Source: ASMP01 sp041484115
GTDB taxonomy: Archaea > Nanobdellota > Nanobdellia > Pacearchaeales > GW2011-AR1
Reading direction: 5' to 3'
Assembly (NCBI GenBank): GCA_041484115.1
Contig: JBGPHA010000026.1
Span: 1 to 7,485 of the forward strand
Length of the DNA stretch: 7,485 bases
The first letter of the stretch is position 1; every line of letters starts with the position of its first letter. The notes under the pieces are model-generated. The model saw nothing but the letters and a program-made list of their open reading frames with translations, was not told the DNA's origin and did not search any database. Made by a program: the position numbers and the translations under genes. Below, piece after piece: positions 1 through 6,692 of the stretch.

Positions 1-923
1 AAAGAAAGAAGTACAAAATAGAGCTGCAAGAAAAACCAGATGTTATAAAGAAGGCAAGAAGCAATGCTTTCAAGCTCCTAGCTAATGCTGCATATGGGTA
101 TCAGGGATTTTTTGGAGCGAGATATTATTCAAGGGAAGCTGCTGCTTCAACAGCTGCATTTGCAAGAAAATCGATAAAAGACTCTATAGAAAAAATAAAC
201 ATGAAAGGTTACAAAGTTATTTATTCTGACACAGATAGCATAGCTTTTCTTATGCAAAAAAAAACAGAGAGGGAAACATTGGAATTTCTTGAGAAGTTAA
301 ATTCAGAGCTTCCAGGAATAATGGAACTTGAACTTGAGGGTTTTTTTAAAAGAGGATTATGGGTTACAAAAAGAACAGGAACAATCGGAGCAAAAAAGAA
401 GTATGCCTTGCTTGGGAAAGATGAAAAATTGAAGATTCGTGGTTTCGAAACAGTCAGAAGGGACTGGTGCACGCTCGCTAGAAAAACCCAGAATGAAATA
501 CTAAGGATGGTTCTTAATGATGGAAATGAAAAAAGGGCTCTTGATTTTTTAAAAAAAATAATTAAGGGGTTGAAAGAAAGAAAATTTCCAAAAGAGGATT
601 TAATAATAAAAACAATGCTCCAGAAGCCATTATCAGAATACAAAGCAATTTCTCCTCATGTAATCGCTGCAAGAAAAATGCAGGAACGGGAAATTCCGAT
701 AAGTGGGGGAAATATTATAGAATATTTCATTGCAGAAACCCGTGAGAAAAAGAAACTTGTCAGAGAAAAAGTAAAGTTGCCAGATGAAAAGGGAGAATAC
801 AACATAGAATATTATCTTAAGAAGCAGATTCTTCCTGCAGCTGAGAATATTCTTCAGGTTTTCGGTGTAGATATAAATGAAGTTATTGAAGGGAAAAGGC
901 AGACAAAGTTGGGAGATTTCTAG
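1..923 (+). CDS. polB: Family B DNA polymerase, C-terminal part (partial, 5' end outside window)
   Basis: Replicative or repair DNA polymerase that extends primed DNA in the nucleus-free archaeal cell. The reading frame is open from base 3, giving 306 codons; the exonuclease domain and motif A lie upstream of the window. Visible residues (numbered from the first full codon) include motif B, K24-x3-N28-A-A-Y31-G32 followed by a YYSREAA stretch, then motif C, YSDTDS at 74-79, whose two aspartates bind catalytic metal. The thumb-proximal block KKKYALLG...KIRGFETVRRDW is typical of archaeal PolB. The protein ends in QTKLGDF, which fits a PCNA-interacting (PIP) box, Q-x-x-L-x-x-F. The ATG at 201 is internal and not the start. 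Motif B has Ala where Ser is usual (NSxYG). The m5C methyltransferase gene begins 3 bases after the stop, so the two are probably cotranscribed. Identification is firm; which PolB paralogue it is cannot be told. Confidence 0.96.
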   Translation, partial: RKKYKIELQEKPDVIKKARSNAFKLLANAAYGYQGFFGARYYSREAAASTAAFARKSIKDSIEKINMKGYKVIYSDTDSIAFLMQKKTERETLEFLEKLNSELPGIMELELEGFFKRGLWVTKRTGTIGAKKKYALLGKDEKLKIRGFETVRRDWCTLARKTQNEILRMVLNDGNEKRALDFLKKIIKGLKERKFPKEDLIIKTMLQKPLSEYKAISPHVIAARKMQEREIPISGGNIIEYFIAETREKKKLVREKVKLPDEKGEYNIEYYLKKQILPAAENILQVFGVDINEVIEGKRQTKLGDF

Positions 924-926
924 AAA

Positions 927-1883
927 ATGAAAATCTATGAGCCAAAACCTCTTTTTCTCGAAAGAATGAAAAAACTTCTCGGAAAAGAGATTGAATCTTA
1001 TCTTGAAATTTTAAAAAAGCCCGTAGTAAACTCCATCAGATGTAACACCTTAAAGATTTCTCCTGAAAAGCTAAAGAAAAGACTGGAATCCAAGGGTTGG
1101 ATAATTCAACAGCCATTTGCAGAAAGCCCAGAAATAATGATAATAAAAAATGAGCTTGGGCCAGGAGAGATTGGTCGAAGCATGGAACATCTTCTAGGAT
1201 ATTACTATGTTCAGGAAATTGCAAGTATGCTTCCTGTCCTGGCTTTAAAACCAGAGCCAGAAGAACTAGTTCTTGATGTTGCAGCTGCTCCGGGAAGCAA
1301 AACAACGCAGATTGCGGCAGCCATAAAAAATACAGGAACAATAATAGCTAATGACGTTAGTCTCAAGAGATTAAAAATTCTTTCATCAAACATAGAACGC
1401 TGCGGCGCAACCAATACAATAATAATAAAAAAAGACGGAATTGCTTTGTGCAAAAGGCTAAAGGAAAGTGGTTTAATGTTTGATAAAATTCTTGTGGATG
1501 CTCCTTGCTCTGGTGAGGGAACTTTAAGATCAAGTCCGATAACTTATAAGATGTGGAATCCAAACACTATCAAAGTTCTTTCAAGACTTCAGAAAGGCCT
1601 TCTTGCTTCTGCATTGGAAATTCTAAAACCAAATGGGGAGTTAGTCTACAGTACATGTACCCATGCTCCTGAAGAAAACGAGGAAGTCGTTAATTTCGTG
1701 TTAGGCAAATTTGGAAGTGAAATAAAGATAGAGAAAATTAATTTACCTGTTAAATGCAGGCCAGGAATAAATATATGGAATGGAGAGAGTTATGATAAAA
1801 ATATAGAAAAATCCTGTAGAATCTATCCTCAGGACAACGATACAGAAGGATTTTTTATTGCTAAATTCAGGAGAATAAAATGA
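927..1883 (+). CDS. NOL1/NOP2/Sun-family RNA cytosine-C5 methyltransferase
   Basis: SAM-dependent enzyme that places 5-methylcytosine in tRNA or rRNA. The 318-residue protein has the full family core: an N-terminal RNA-recognition part (about 1-90, with the NSIRCNTLK block), the SAM-binding motif DVAAAPGSKT (117-126), an acidic ribose contact at D143, motif IV DAPCSGEGT (191-199) with C194, and motif VI YSTCTHAPEENE (241-252) with C244. In this family the motif VI cysteine attacks the base and the motif IV cysteine aids product release. The end, RIYPQDNDTEGFFIAKF, is the usual closing strand. Its length suits archaeal Trm4-like tRNA methylases, which lack a fused PUA domain, so tRNA is a likely target, but the substrate cannot be read from sequence. 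The ATG follows the polB stop by 3 bases, with a GGGAG Shine-Dalgarno match at 911-915. Its stop overlaps the next start, a PUA-like protein, by 4 bases. Confidence 0.95.
   Translation: MKIYEPKPLFLERMKKLLGKEIESYLEILKKPVVNSIRCNTLKISPEKLKKRLESKGWIIQQPFAESPEIMIIKNELGPGEIGRSMEHLLGYYYVQEIASMLPVLALKPEPEELVLDVAAAPGSKTTQIAAAIKNTGTIIANDVSLKRLKILSSNIERCGATNTIIIKKDGIALCKRLKESGLMFDKILVDAPCSGEGTLRSSPITYKMWNPNTIKVLSRLQKGLLASALEILKPNGELVYSTCTHAPEENEEVVNFVLGKFGSEIKIEKINLPVKCRPGINIWNGESYDKNIEKSCRIYPQDNDTEGFFIAKFRRIK
1870..1873 (+). promoter_or_regulatory. Shine-Dalgarno site for the PUA-like gene
   Basis: GGAG lies 6 bases before the ATG at 1880, inside the last codons of the methyltransferase gene. Together with the ATGA stop/start overlap it supports this start and suggests translational coupling, so that the two proteins are made in related amounts. 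Confidence 0.55.
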
Positions 1884-2347
1884 ACTTTATAAAAATCTTG
1901 AGCCAATATGAGAAACATGAAATAGAAAAAAAACTCAAAGAGCAGTTTGGCATAGAAAATGTTCCTGGTTTAATCGTAAAAAGGGGTGAAGAAAGGCTGT
2001 TCTTATTCTCAGGGAGTTTTTCTGAAAAAGATATCGAGCACCTTGAAAAGTGTGCTTTCATAGAACGTATTGGTATCTACTTTGCAAAAATTATTGGGAA
2101 TGAAATAAGACTAAGTATAGAGGGTTCTCAAATTCTTAAAGACCAGATTAAGAAGAATATATTTCCATTAAATTCCCAACAGGCAGAGGAATGGATGAAA
2201 GGTCGTGAACTTTTAATTAAAACAGGAGAACATGGATTTCTTATTATGAAGTATGGAGAAGATTTTCTTGGAACAGGGAAAGCTTCTGAAGAAAAGATAG
2301 GAAACTTTATCCCAAAAAATAGGAGATTAAAGGATAAAGCCCAATAA
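1880..2347 (+). CDS. PUA-domain RNA-binding protein, Nip7/RsmF C-terminal type
   Basis: Probable RNA-binding partner in tRNA/rRNA modification or ribosome assembly. The 155 residues read as two parts. Residues 1-85 resemble the pre-PUA region of Nip7, with a VKRGEERLFLFSGS strand pair and then GIYFAKIIGNEIRLSIEG. Residues about 86-150 form a PUA-like fold, ending in FLGTGKASEEKIGNFIPKNRR. That ending matches the G-x-GKAS...N-x-x-P-K-x-x-R signature of the PUA-like domain at the C-terminus of the bacterial m5C methylase RsmF. Archaea carry such proteins as stand-alone genes, often labelled NOL1/NOP2/Fmu-family ribosome biogenesis proteins. The start overlaps the methyltransferase stop by 4 bases, so the two parts of an RsmF-like enzyme appear here as separate, coupled genes. 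No catalytic motif is present. A true Nip7 orthologue is the alternative, but the C-terminal signature favours the RsmF type. Confidence 0.8.
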   Translation: MNFIKILSQYEKHEIEKKLKEQFGIENVPGLIVKRGEERLFLFSGSFSEKDIEHLEKCAFIERIGIYFAKIIGNEIRLSIEGSQILKDQIKKNIFPLNSQQAEEWMKGRELLIKTGEHGFLIMKYGEDFLGTGKASEEKIGNFIPKNRRLKDKAQ

Positions 2348-2374
2348 CGCTAAGTTCAGTGTTAGTTCGCCTAA

Positions 2375-2386
2375 GATTTATAAATC
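2375..2386 (+). promoter_or_regulatory. TATA box of the SIMPL-domain gene
   Basis: GATTTATAAATC is a perfect 12-base palindrome containing an archaeal TATA box. Its centre is about 26 bases before the ATG at 2406, so transcription should begin at or within a base or two of the start codon, giving a leaderless mRNA. No Shine-Dalgarno match precedes the ATG, which agrees. It occupies the 58-base gap after the PUA-like gene. Confidence 0.75.
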
Positions 2387-2405
2387 AAGGAAATTTCTTA
2401 TTATA

Positions 2406-3137
2406 ATGAAGCTCAATAAATCAACTCAGATGACTTTGATAATAGTTGCAGGAGTCATAATAATTGTATTGATATTGCTTAATTCCCTAAATCCTTCTTA
2501 CCAGAATACAATAAGCGTATCTGGGATGTCTACAGTAAAGGCGATGCCTAACATTATTGGAGTTTATTTCAGTGTTGATACACAGGGGGCTAATAGCAGT
2601 GAAGCTGCAGACAAGAATTCAAAAATCGTTGATTCCCTGACTAACTCTTTAATCAACAAGGGATTTTCCGAAAAAGACATCCAGACACAGAGCTATAGCG
2701 TTTATCCAGAGTATGATTATAGAACAGGCACAGGAGCAATAATAGATTATAAGGCAACTCATACTTTAAGGGTAGAAATTCCTGCAAATGAATCAAAAAA
2801 AATTGGAGATGTAATTGATTCAGGAATAAATGCTGGGGCAGGAGTCAGCTATATTAACTTTGAATTGAGCCAAGAAAATCAAAATAAATACAAGACAGAA
2901 GCAATGAAACTCGCTGCACAGGATGCAACATCAAAAGCAGAAGGTGTTGCAAATGGGCTTGGTAAAAAACTAGGAAACCTTGTATCTGTTTCGGTAGATA
3001 ATTATAATTATATGCCCTGGCTTGTAAAAAACTTTGCGGGAGCAAGCGCACCTGAGATAAAACAAGCTACAACAAATATAGTACCCAGTGAGCAGGATAT
3101 ATCAGCAAGTGTTACAGCTATTTTCAGAATTAGATAA
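2406..3137 (+). CDS. SIMPL-domain (DUF541) protein, membrane-anchored
   Basis: Protein of the SIMPL/DUF541 family, widespread in bacteria and archaea with poorly defined function; bacterial members have been tied to oxidative stress, and the name comes from a mammalian signalling protein. The 243 residues start with a short polar stretch and one hydrophobic segment at about 10-26 (TLIIVAGVIIIVLILL), either an uncleaved signal anchor or a signal peptide, so the body should lie outside the membrane. The domain runs from about 35 to the end: ISVSGMSTVKAMPNIIGVYF at its start, the NKGFSEKDIQTQSYSVYPEYDY block in the middle, then EAMKLAAQDATSKAEGVANGLGKKLG and a closing ISASVTAIFRIR strand. These blocks and their order are diagnostic for the family. 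There is no catalytic signature. It has its own promoter and is probably transcribed apart from the upstream RNA-modification genes. Confidence 0.9.
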   Translation: MKLNKSTQMTLIIVAGVIIIVLILLNSLNPSYQNTISVSGMSTVKAMPNIIGVYFSVDTQGANSSEAADKNSKIVDSLTNSLINKGFSEKDIQTQSYSVYPEYDYRTGTGAIIDYKATHTLRVEIPANESKKIGDVIDSGINAGAGVSYINFELSQENQNKYKTEAMKLAAQDATSKAEGVANGLGKKLGNLVSVSVDNYNYMPWLVKNFAGASAPEIKQATTNIVPSEQDISASVTAIFRIR

Positions 3138-3138
3138 G

Positions 3139-3148
3139 ACTTAAAAAA
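3139..3148 (+). promoter_or_regulatory. Possible TATA box of the mini-protein/map pair
   Basis: ACTTAAAAAA is centred about 26 bases before the ATG at 3169, the spacing seen at the better promoters in this window. The match to a TATA box is weak in so AT-rich a sequence. No comparable element sits at the right distance before the map ATG, so map would depend on this promoter or on read-through from the SIMPL gene. Confidence 0.35.
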
Positions 3149-3168
3149 CAACTATTTCTAGTTATTTT

Positions 3169-3315
3169 ATGAAAAAGAAAAACACTGAAAAAAAATTAAA
3201 AGAAATAAAACTCACAATGGAGTTTAATCCCGGCAAGTTGGCATTTGAGCCTGTTCTCCCAGTTCTTCCTATTAAAAAATTTCGTAAATCAAAATGGACA
3301 AGGAAAAAATCTTGA
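3169..3315 (+). CDS. Small basic protein of unknown function, overlapping map
   Basis: A 48-codon open frame that I do not recognise. It is strongly basic, with 16 Lys/Arg against 4 Glu. It has a Lys-rich first third, a hydrophobic Pro-rich centre (FEPVLPVLPIKKF, about 26-38) and a basic tail (KSKWTRKKS). No cysteine, membrane segment or catalytic motif is present. It fills the gap between the SIMPL gene and map almost exactly, starts 31 bases after the SIMPL stop at a TATA-like spacing, and overlaps the first 22 bases of map in another frame, as coupled operon genes often do. Non-random composition and placement favour a real gene, perhaps a nucleic-acid-binding or ribosome-associated peptide, but that role is only a guess from charge. 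An inner ATG (codon 17) would leave 32 residues. Chance remains possible at this length. Confidence 0.5.
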   Translation: MKKKNTEKKLKEIKLTMEFNPGKLAFEPVLPVLPIKKFRKSKWTRKKS

Positions 3316-4172
3316 AGGCTGGAAAAATAGCATCAGAAGTAAAAGCTTATGCAAGGACTATTGTGAAAAAAAATGTTCCTCTTCTCGAAATAGCTGAAAA
3401 AATAGAATCAAAGATTACAGATCTAGGTGGAAAACCGGCTTTTCCGGTAAATCTTAGCATAAATGAAATTGCTGCACATTATACTCCAAGCCATGATGAC
3501 AAAACACTTGCTCATGGGTTAATCAAAGTTGACTTTGGTGTTCATATTGATGGATGGGTGGCAGATAATGCATTCTCTGTTGACTTAGATAATAGCGAAG
3601 AAAATAAAATGTTAATAAGTATATCTGGATCTGCCTTACTTAAAGCTTCTAATATAACAAAATTAAATATATCAACTGATGAAATTGGTTCTATTATTTC
3701 TAAAACGATAGAATCTTCTGGTTTCTCCCCAATAATAAATCTCTCAGGTCATAGCATGGAACAATATGATTTGCATGCGGGAATCACTATTCCAAATGTT
3801 GATGATGGAAGAAATGTAAAATTAAAGGAAGGTTTGTATGCAATTGAGCCTTTCGCGACTTCTGGCTCTGGAAAGGTTCGTGATGGCAGACCTTCTGGAA
3901 TATACGATCTAAAAGACATGAAAAAACCAAGAAGTCCTATAGCAAGAGAAGTTCTGGAGTTTATAGAAAAAGAATATGATACTCTTCCTTTCTGTTCAAG
4001 ATGGATTGCAAAAAAACTTGGATCAAGAGCCTTGTTTGCTCTCAAAGAACTTGAAGCAAATGGGAATCTACACCAATTTTCCCAACTCGTTGAAGTTTCA
4101 GGAAGAAATGTAAGTCAGGCAGAGCAGACGATTCTTTTAGAAAAAGATAAAGTTACTGTGACGACGCTGTAA
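3294..4172 (+). CDS. map: Methionine aminopeptidase, type II (archaeal)
   Basis: Cytosolic dinuclear-metal peptidase that removes the initiator methionine from new proteins when the second residue is small. The 292 residues have the pita-bread fold signatures of archaeal type II enzymes: substrate-side H62 in IAAHYTPS, metal ligands D80 and D91 in VDFGVHIDGWVADNA, H153 in NLSGHSM, E185 in YAIEPFAT and E277 in QAEQTIL. These positions track those of the Pyrococcus enzyme (H62, D82, D93, H153, E187, E280), so the start is well placed and the enzyme should be active. The winged-helix-like insertion that defines type II lies at about 215-265. The residue after E277-Gln is His in many homologues, a minor change. 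It overlaps a 48-residue upstream frame by 22 bases and ends 3 bases before the end of a convergent small gene. Confidence 0.96.
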   Translation: MDKEKILKAGKIASEVKAYARTIVKKNVPLLEIAEKIESKITDLGGKPAFPVNLSINEIAAHYTPSHDDKTLAHGLIKVDFGVHIDGWVADNAFSVDLDNSEENKMLISISGSALLKASNITKLNISTDEIGSIISKTIESSGFSPIINLSGHSMEQYDLHAGITIPNVDDGRNVKLKEGLYAIEPFATSGSGKVRDGRPSGIYDLKDMKKPRSPIAREVLEFIEKEYDTLPFCSRWIAKKLGSRALFALKELEANGNLHQFSQLVEVSGRNVSQAEQTILLEKDKVTVTTL

Positions 4173-4175
4173 GAT

Positions 4176-4334
4176 TCAATCGTAACGATTATATCTCTTT
4201 AGATTCTCATGAGAAACCAAATATTTAACATCTCCAACAAATTTCCGATCTTCTGTATATGATTCTATATATTCTAAGCACATCTCTTCCAAAATTGAAG
4301 TTGCCATATATCCAGCTCTAGTTTCTTTTGTCAT
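4176..4334 (-). CDS. Small protein of unknown function with its own promoter
   Basis: A 52-codon frame on the minus strand that I do not recognise. It starts MTKETRAGYMATSILEEM and looks like a soluble, mostly helical protein of mixed charge, with one cysteine (residue 19) and an aromatic, Arg-rich tail (LKRYNRYD). No known motif, signal or membrane span is seen. Support comes from a TATA box centred 26 bases before its ATG, implying a leaderless transcript, from its full use of the gap between two convergent genes, and from an in-frame stop just upstream that fixes this ATG as the first. It lies 30 bases beyond the end of cdc48, so it may also be read from the cdc48 transcript. A link to CDC48 function is possible but unsupported by sequence. 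It could be a spurious frame, though the promoter spacing argues against that. Confidence 0.55.
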   Translation of the reverse strand: MTKETRAGYMATSILEEMCLEYIESYTEDRKFVGDVKYLVSHENLKRYNRYD

Positions 4335-4356
4335 GAAATTTCTTGATAGAATTACC

Positions 4357-4370
4357 TTATAAATTTATCC
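4357..4370 (-). promoter_or_regulatory. TATA box of the 52-residue minus-strand gene
   Basis: Read on the minus strand, GGATAAATTTATAA holds an archaeal TATA box whose TTTATAA core is centred 26 bases before the ATG at 4334. It overlaps the cdc48 stop codon. No Shine-Dalgarno match lies between it and the ATG, as expected for leaderless transcription. Confidence 0.6.
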
Positions 4371-6692
4371 TAAATAACTACCTTCCAGAGAAATTGCTGA
4401 TTTTGCACTATTCAGGAATGTATCTTCAATTTTTTTGTAAACTTCAAGAAGAGGTTTGCTTACACTTGGTCTGACTTTTTTGAGGGCATCATTAAAATGC
4501 TCTTCTGTTACAAATTTGGAATCAAGAGACTCTCTCAAAGAAAGCATTGCAGCTTCTCTGGCAACCGCCTCTAAATCAGCTCCTGTATAACCTTCTGTTT
4601 TTTTAGACAGTTCTTTCAGAAGAAGTTCTCTTTTCTCTTTTGGAAGTTCTTTTTTTCCGTCTCCAATTGGCATTTTCTTTGTATGGATCTCAAGAATCTG
4701 TAATCTTCCTTTTTCATCAGGAGCTCCTATTAGAAGAATTTTATCGAATCTTCCTGGCCTTAATAGCCCTGGGTCCAACATATCTGGTCTATTTGTTGCT
4801 CCTATAACAAGTACATCATTCAAATCTTCAAGGCCATCCATCTCTGCAAGCATCTGGTTTAAAACACGTTCTGTAACTTTTGTTCCAGCATCAAGCCCCC
4901 TCTTGCCTGCTAGGGCATCTATCTCATCGAAAAATATTATACATGGTGCAACCTGTCTTGCTCTTTCAAAGATTTTTCTCATCCCCTCCTCTGACTTACC
5001 TACCCACATACTAAGCAAGCTTGGGCCTTTGACTTGAATGAAATTTGCCTCTGCTTCTTTTGCAACAGCTTTAGCAAGCAAAGTTTTTCCTGTTCCAGGG
5101 GGGCCATAAAGAAGGATTCCACGAGAAGGCCTTATTCCCATTCTTATAAAAGTTTCAGGATGTTTTAATGGCCATTCGACAGCTTCCTGAAGTTCCTGTT
5201 TAATTTTATTCAGTCCTCCGATATCATTCCATCCTACGTTAGGAGTTTCAACTAAGACTTCACGCATTGCACTAGGTCTGACTACTTTAAGAGCTTCCAT
5301 GAAATCTTCATTTTTTATTATAAGTTTTTCCAGAAATTCATTAGGGATTTCTTCTTCCCCTTCCATTTTTATTTTTGGAAGAATTCTTCTAAGGACTATC
5401 ATAGCTGATTCTTTGCATAGAGATTCTAAATCAGCTCCTACAAATCCATGGGTTACAGAGGCAATTTCATCGAGATTAACATCTTTATTCAAAGGCATTC
5501 CTCTTGTATGAATCTTCAAGATTGAAAGCCTTCCCTGTTTGCCAGGAACATTTATTTCTATTTCCCTGTCGAATCTTCCTGGTCTTCTTAAAGCAGGATC
5601 TAAGGAATTAACTCTGTTCGTGGCCCCTATAACAATAACTTTACCACGGGATTTAAGACCATCCATCATTGTCAAAAGCTGTGAGACAACACGTCTTTCC
5701 ACTTCTCCTGTAACTTCCTCCCTTTTTGGAGCAATTGCATCAATCTCATCAATAAAAATAATTGCAGGCGCTGTTTTCTCAGCTTCTTCAAAAATATCTC
5801 TTATCTTCTTCTCAGATTCACCATAAAATTTGCTCATTATTTCCGGTCCATTCAGCAAAATAAAATTTGCCTCAGTCTCAGTTGCTACTGCTTTCGCTAG
5901 AAGAGTTTTACCTGTTCCAGGAGGGCCATGCAATAAAACACCTTTTGGGGGTTCTATTCCTAATTTTCCAAAAATCTCCGGATGTTTTAATGGTATTTCA
6001 ACCATTTCCCTGATTTTTTTTATTTCGTCTGATAATCCACCGATATCTTCGTAAGTTATCTCAGGAATGTTTTCCTCTGTTATTTCAACTGCCTTTGGAC
6101 TAAGAGTAACTTGTGTGTTTTCAGTTATTATTACAGGCTGAGATGGATTTGCATTGATAACTAAGAATTTGATCTGTGTGAATCCCCCTACCTGTCCTCC
6201 AAATCCCATTCCACCAAACATGTCTCCGAGCATGTCCCCCAGCTCTCCTCCAAGTTCTTCTGAAAATAAATCTCTACGTCTCTGGACACCACCTAAAACT
6301 ACGACATCTCCCTTGACAACAGCTCTTCCTAACAATCCACGTCTTAAATTCTCTGGTTCTGCCTGAACCATTATATTTTTCTGCGCGGGAGCTATCATGA
6401 TTTTTTTTGCTTCTTTTATTTCTGCCTTAAAAACCCTTACAGCTTCTCCGATACCTGTCTTTGCATTTCTTCTCAAAATTCCATCTATCCTTATTATTCC
6501 CTCACCAACATCTGCAGGATATGCTCTATCTGCTATTGCTACTGTTTCCCTATTTCCTTTTATTACTATAACATCCCCTCTTCTTATTCCCAGCTCTCTC
6601 ATTACTTCTCCATCTATCCTTGCTATTCCCTTATATGCATCATCCTGCTGTGCTTCAACGACTTTTAGTTGAACTTCTTTTTTATCTGTCAT
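4365..6692 (-). CDS. cdc48: CDC48/VCP-family AAA+ ATPase (unfoldase)
   Basis: Hexameric ATP-driven unfoldase that threads proteins through its pore, in archaea probably feeding the 20S proteasome. The 775 residues hold the complete p97 plan. An N domain spans about 1-200: a double-psi barrel, then a second barrel with an unusual Gly/Met-rich insertion at about 145-170. D1 has Walker A GPPGTGKT 256-263, Walker B IIFIDEID 311-318, aromatic pore loop KFYG 288-291, sensor GATNR 356-360 and arginine fingers R370/R373. D2 has Walker A 530-537, Walker B IIFFDEID 585-592, pore loop MWVG 562-565, sensor 631-635 and fingers R645/R648. Both ATPase sites look intact. The C-terminus is GSYLG; the tyrosine is third from the end, not second as in a proteasome-docking HbYX motif. 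The start overlaps the upstream zinc-ribbon/AbrB-like gene by 11 bases, indicating one operon. Confidence 0.98.
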   Translation of the reverse strand: MTDKKEVQLKVVEAQQDDAYKGIARIDGEVMRELGIRRGDVIVIKGNRETVAIADRAYPADVGEGIIRIDGILRRNAKTGIGEAVRVFKAEIKEAKKIMIAPAQKNIMVQAEPENLRRGLLGRAVVKGDVVVLGGVQRRRDLFSEELGGELGDMLGDMFGGMGFGGQVGGFTQIKFLVINANPSQPVIITENTQVTLSPKAVEITEENIPEITYEDIGGLSDEIKKIREMVEIPLKHPEIFGKLGIEPPKGVLLHGPPGTGKTLLAKAVATETEANFILLNGPEIMSKFYGESEKKIRDIFEEAEKTAPAIIFIDEIDAIAPKREEVTGEVERRVVSQLLTMMDGLKSRGKVIVIGATNRVNSLDPALRRPGRFDREIEINVPGKQGRLSILKIHTRGMPLNKDVNLDEIASVTHGFVGADLESLCKESAMIVLRRILPKIKMEGEEEIPNEFLEKLIIKNEDFMEALKVVRPSAMREVLVETPNVGWNDIGGLNKIKQELQEAVEWPLKHPETFIRMGIRPSRGILLYGPPGTGKTLLAKAVAKEAEANFIQVKGPSLLSMWVGKSEEGMRKIFERARQVAPCIIFFDEIDALAGKRGLDAGTKVTERVLNQMLAEMDGLEDLNDVLVIGATNRPDMLDPGLLRPGRFDKILLIGAPDEKGRLQILEIHTKKMPIGDGKKELPKEKRELLLKELSKKTEGYTGADLEAVAREAAMLSLRESLDSKFVTEEHFNDALKKVRPSVSKPLLEVYKKIEDTFLNSAKSAISLEGSYLG

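Noticed and set aside
240..560. Long A and T runs in polB as possible frameshift sites
   Set aside because: The frame continues intact through all of them with conserved motifs on both sides; such runs are expected in AT-rich Lys/Phe codons.
2345..2364. Imperfect hairpin TAACGCT/AGTGTTA at the end of the PUA-like gene, as a terminator
   Set aside because: Seven pairs with one G-T and AT-rich ends, overlapping the stop codon, with no T tract after it; archaeal termination does not rely on such hairpins.
5299..6672. Several plus-strand open frames opposite cdc48
   Set aside because: All are antisense shadows of a highly conserved gene; the Ser/Ile/Pro-rich translations reflect the opposite strand's codons.
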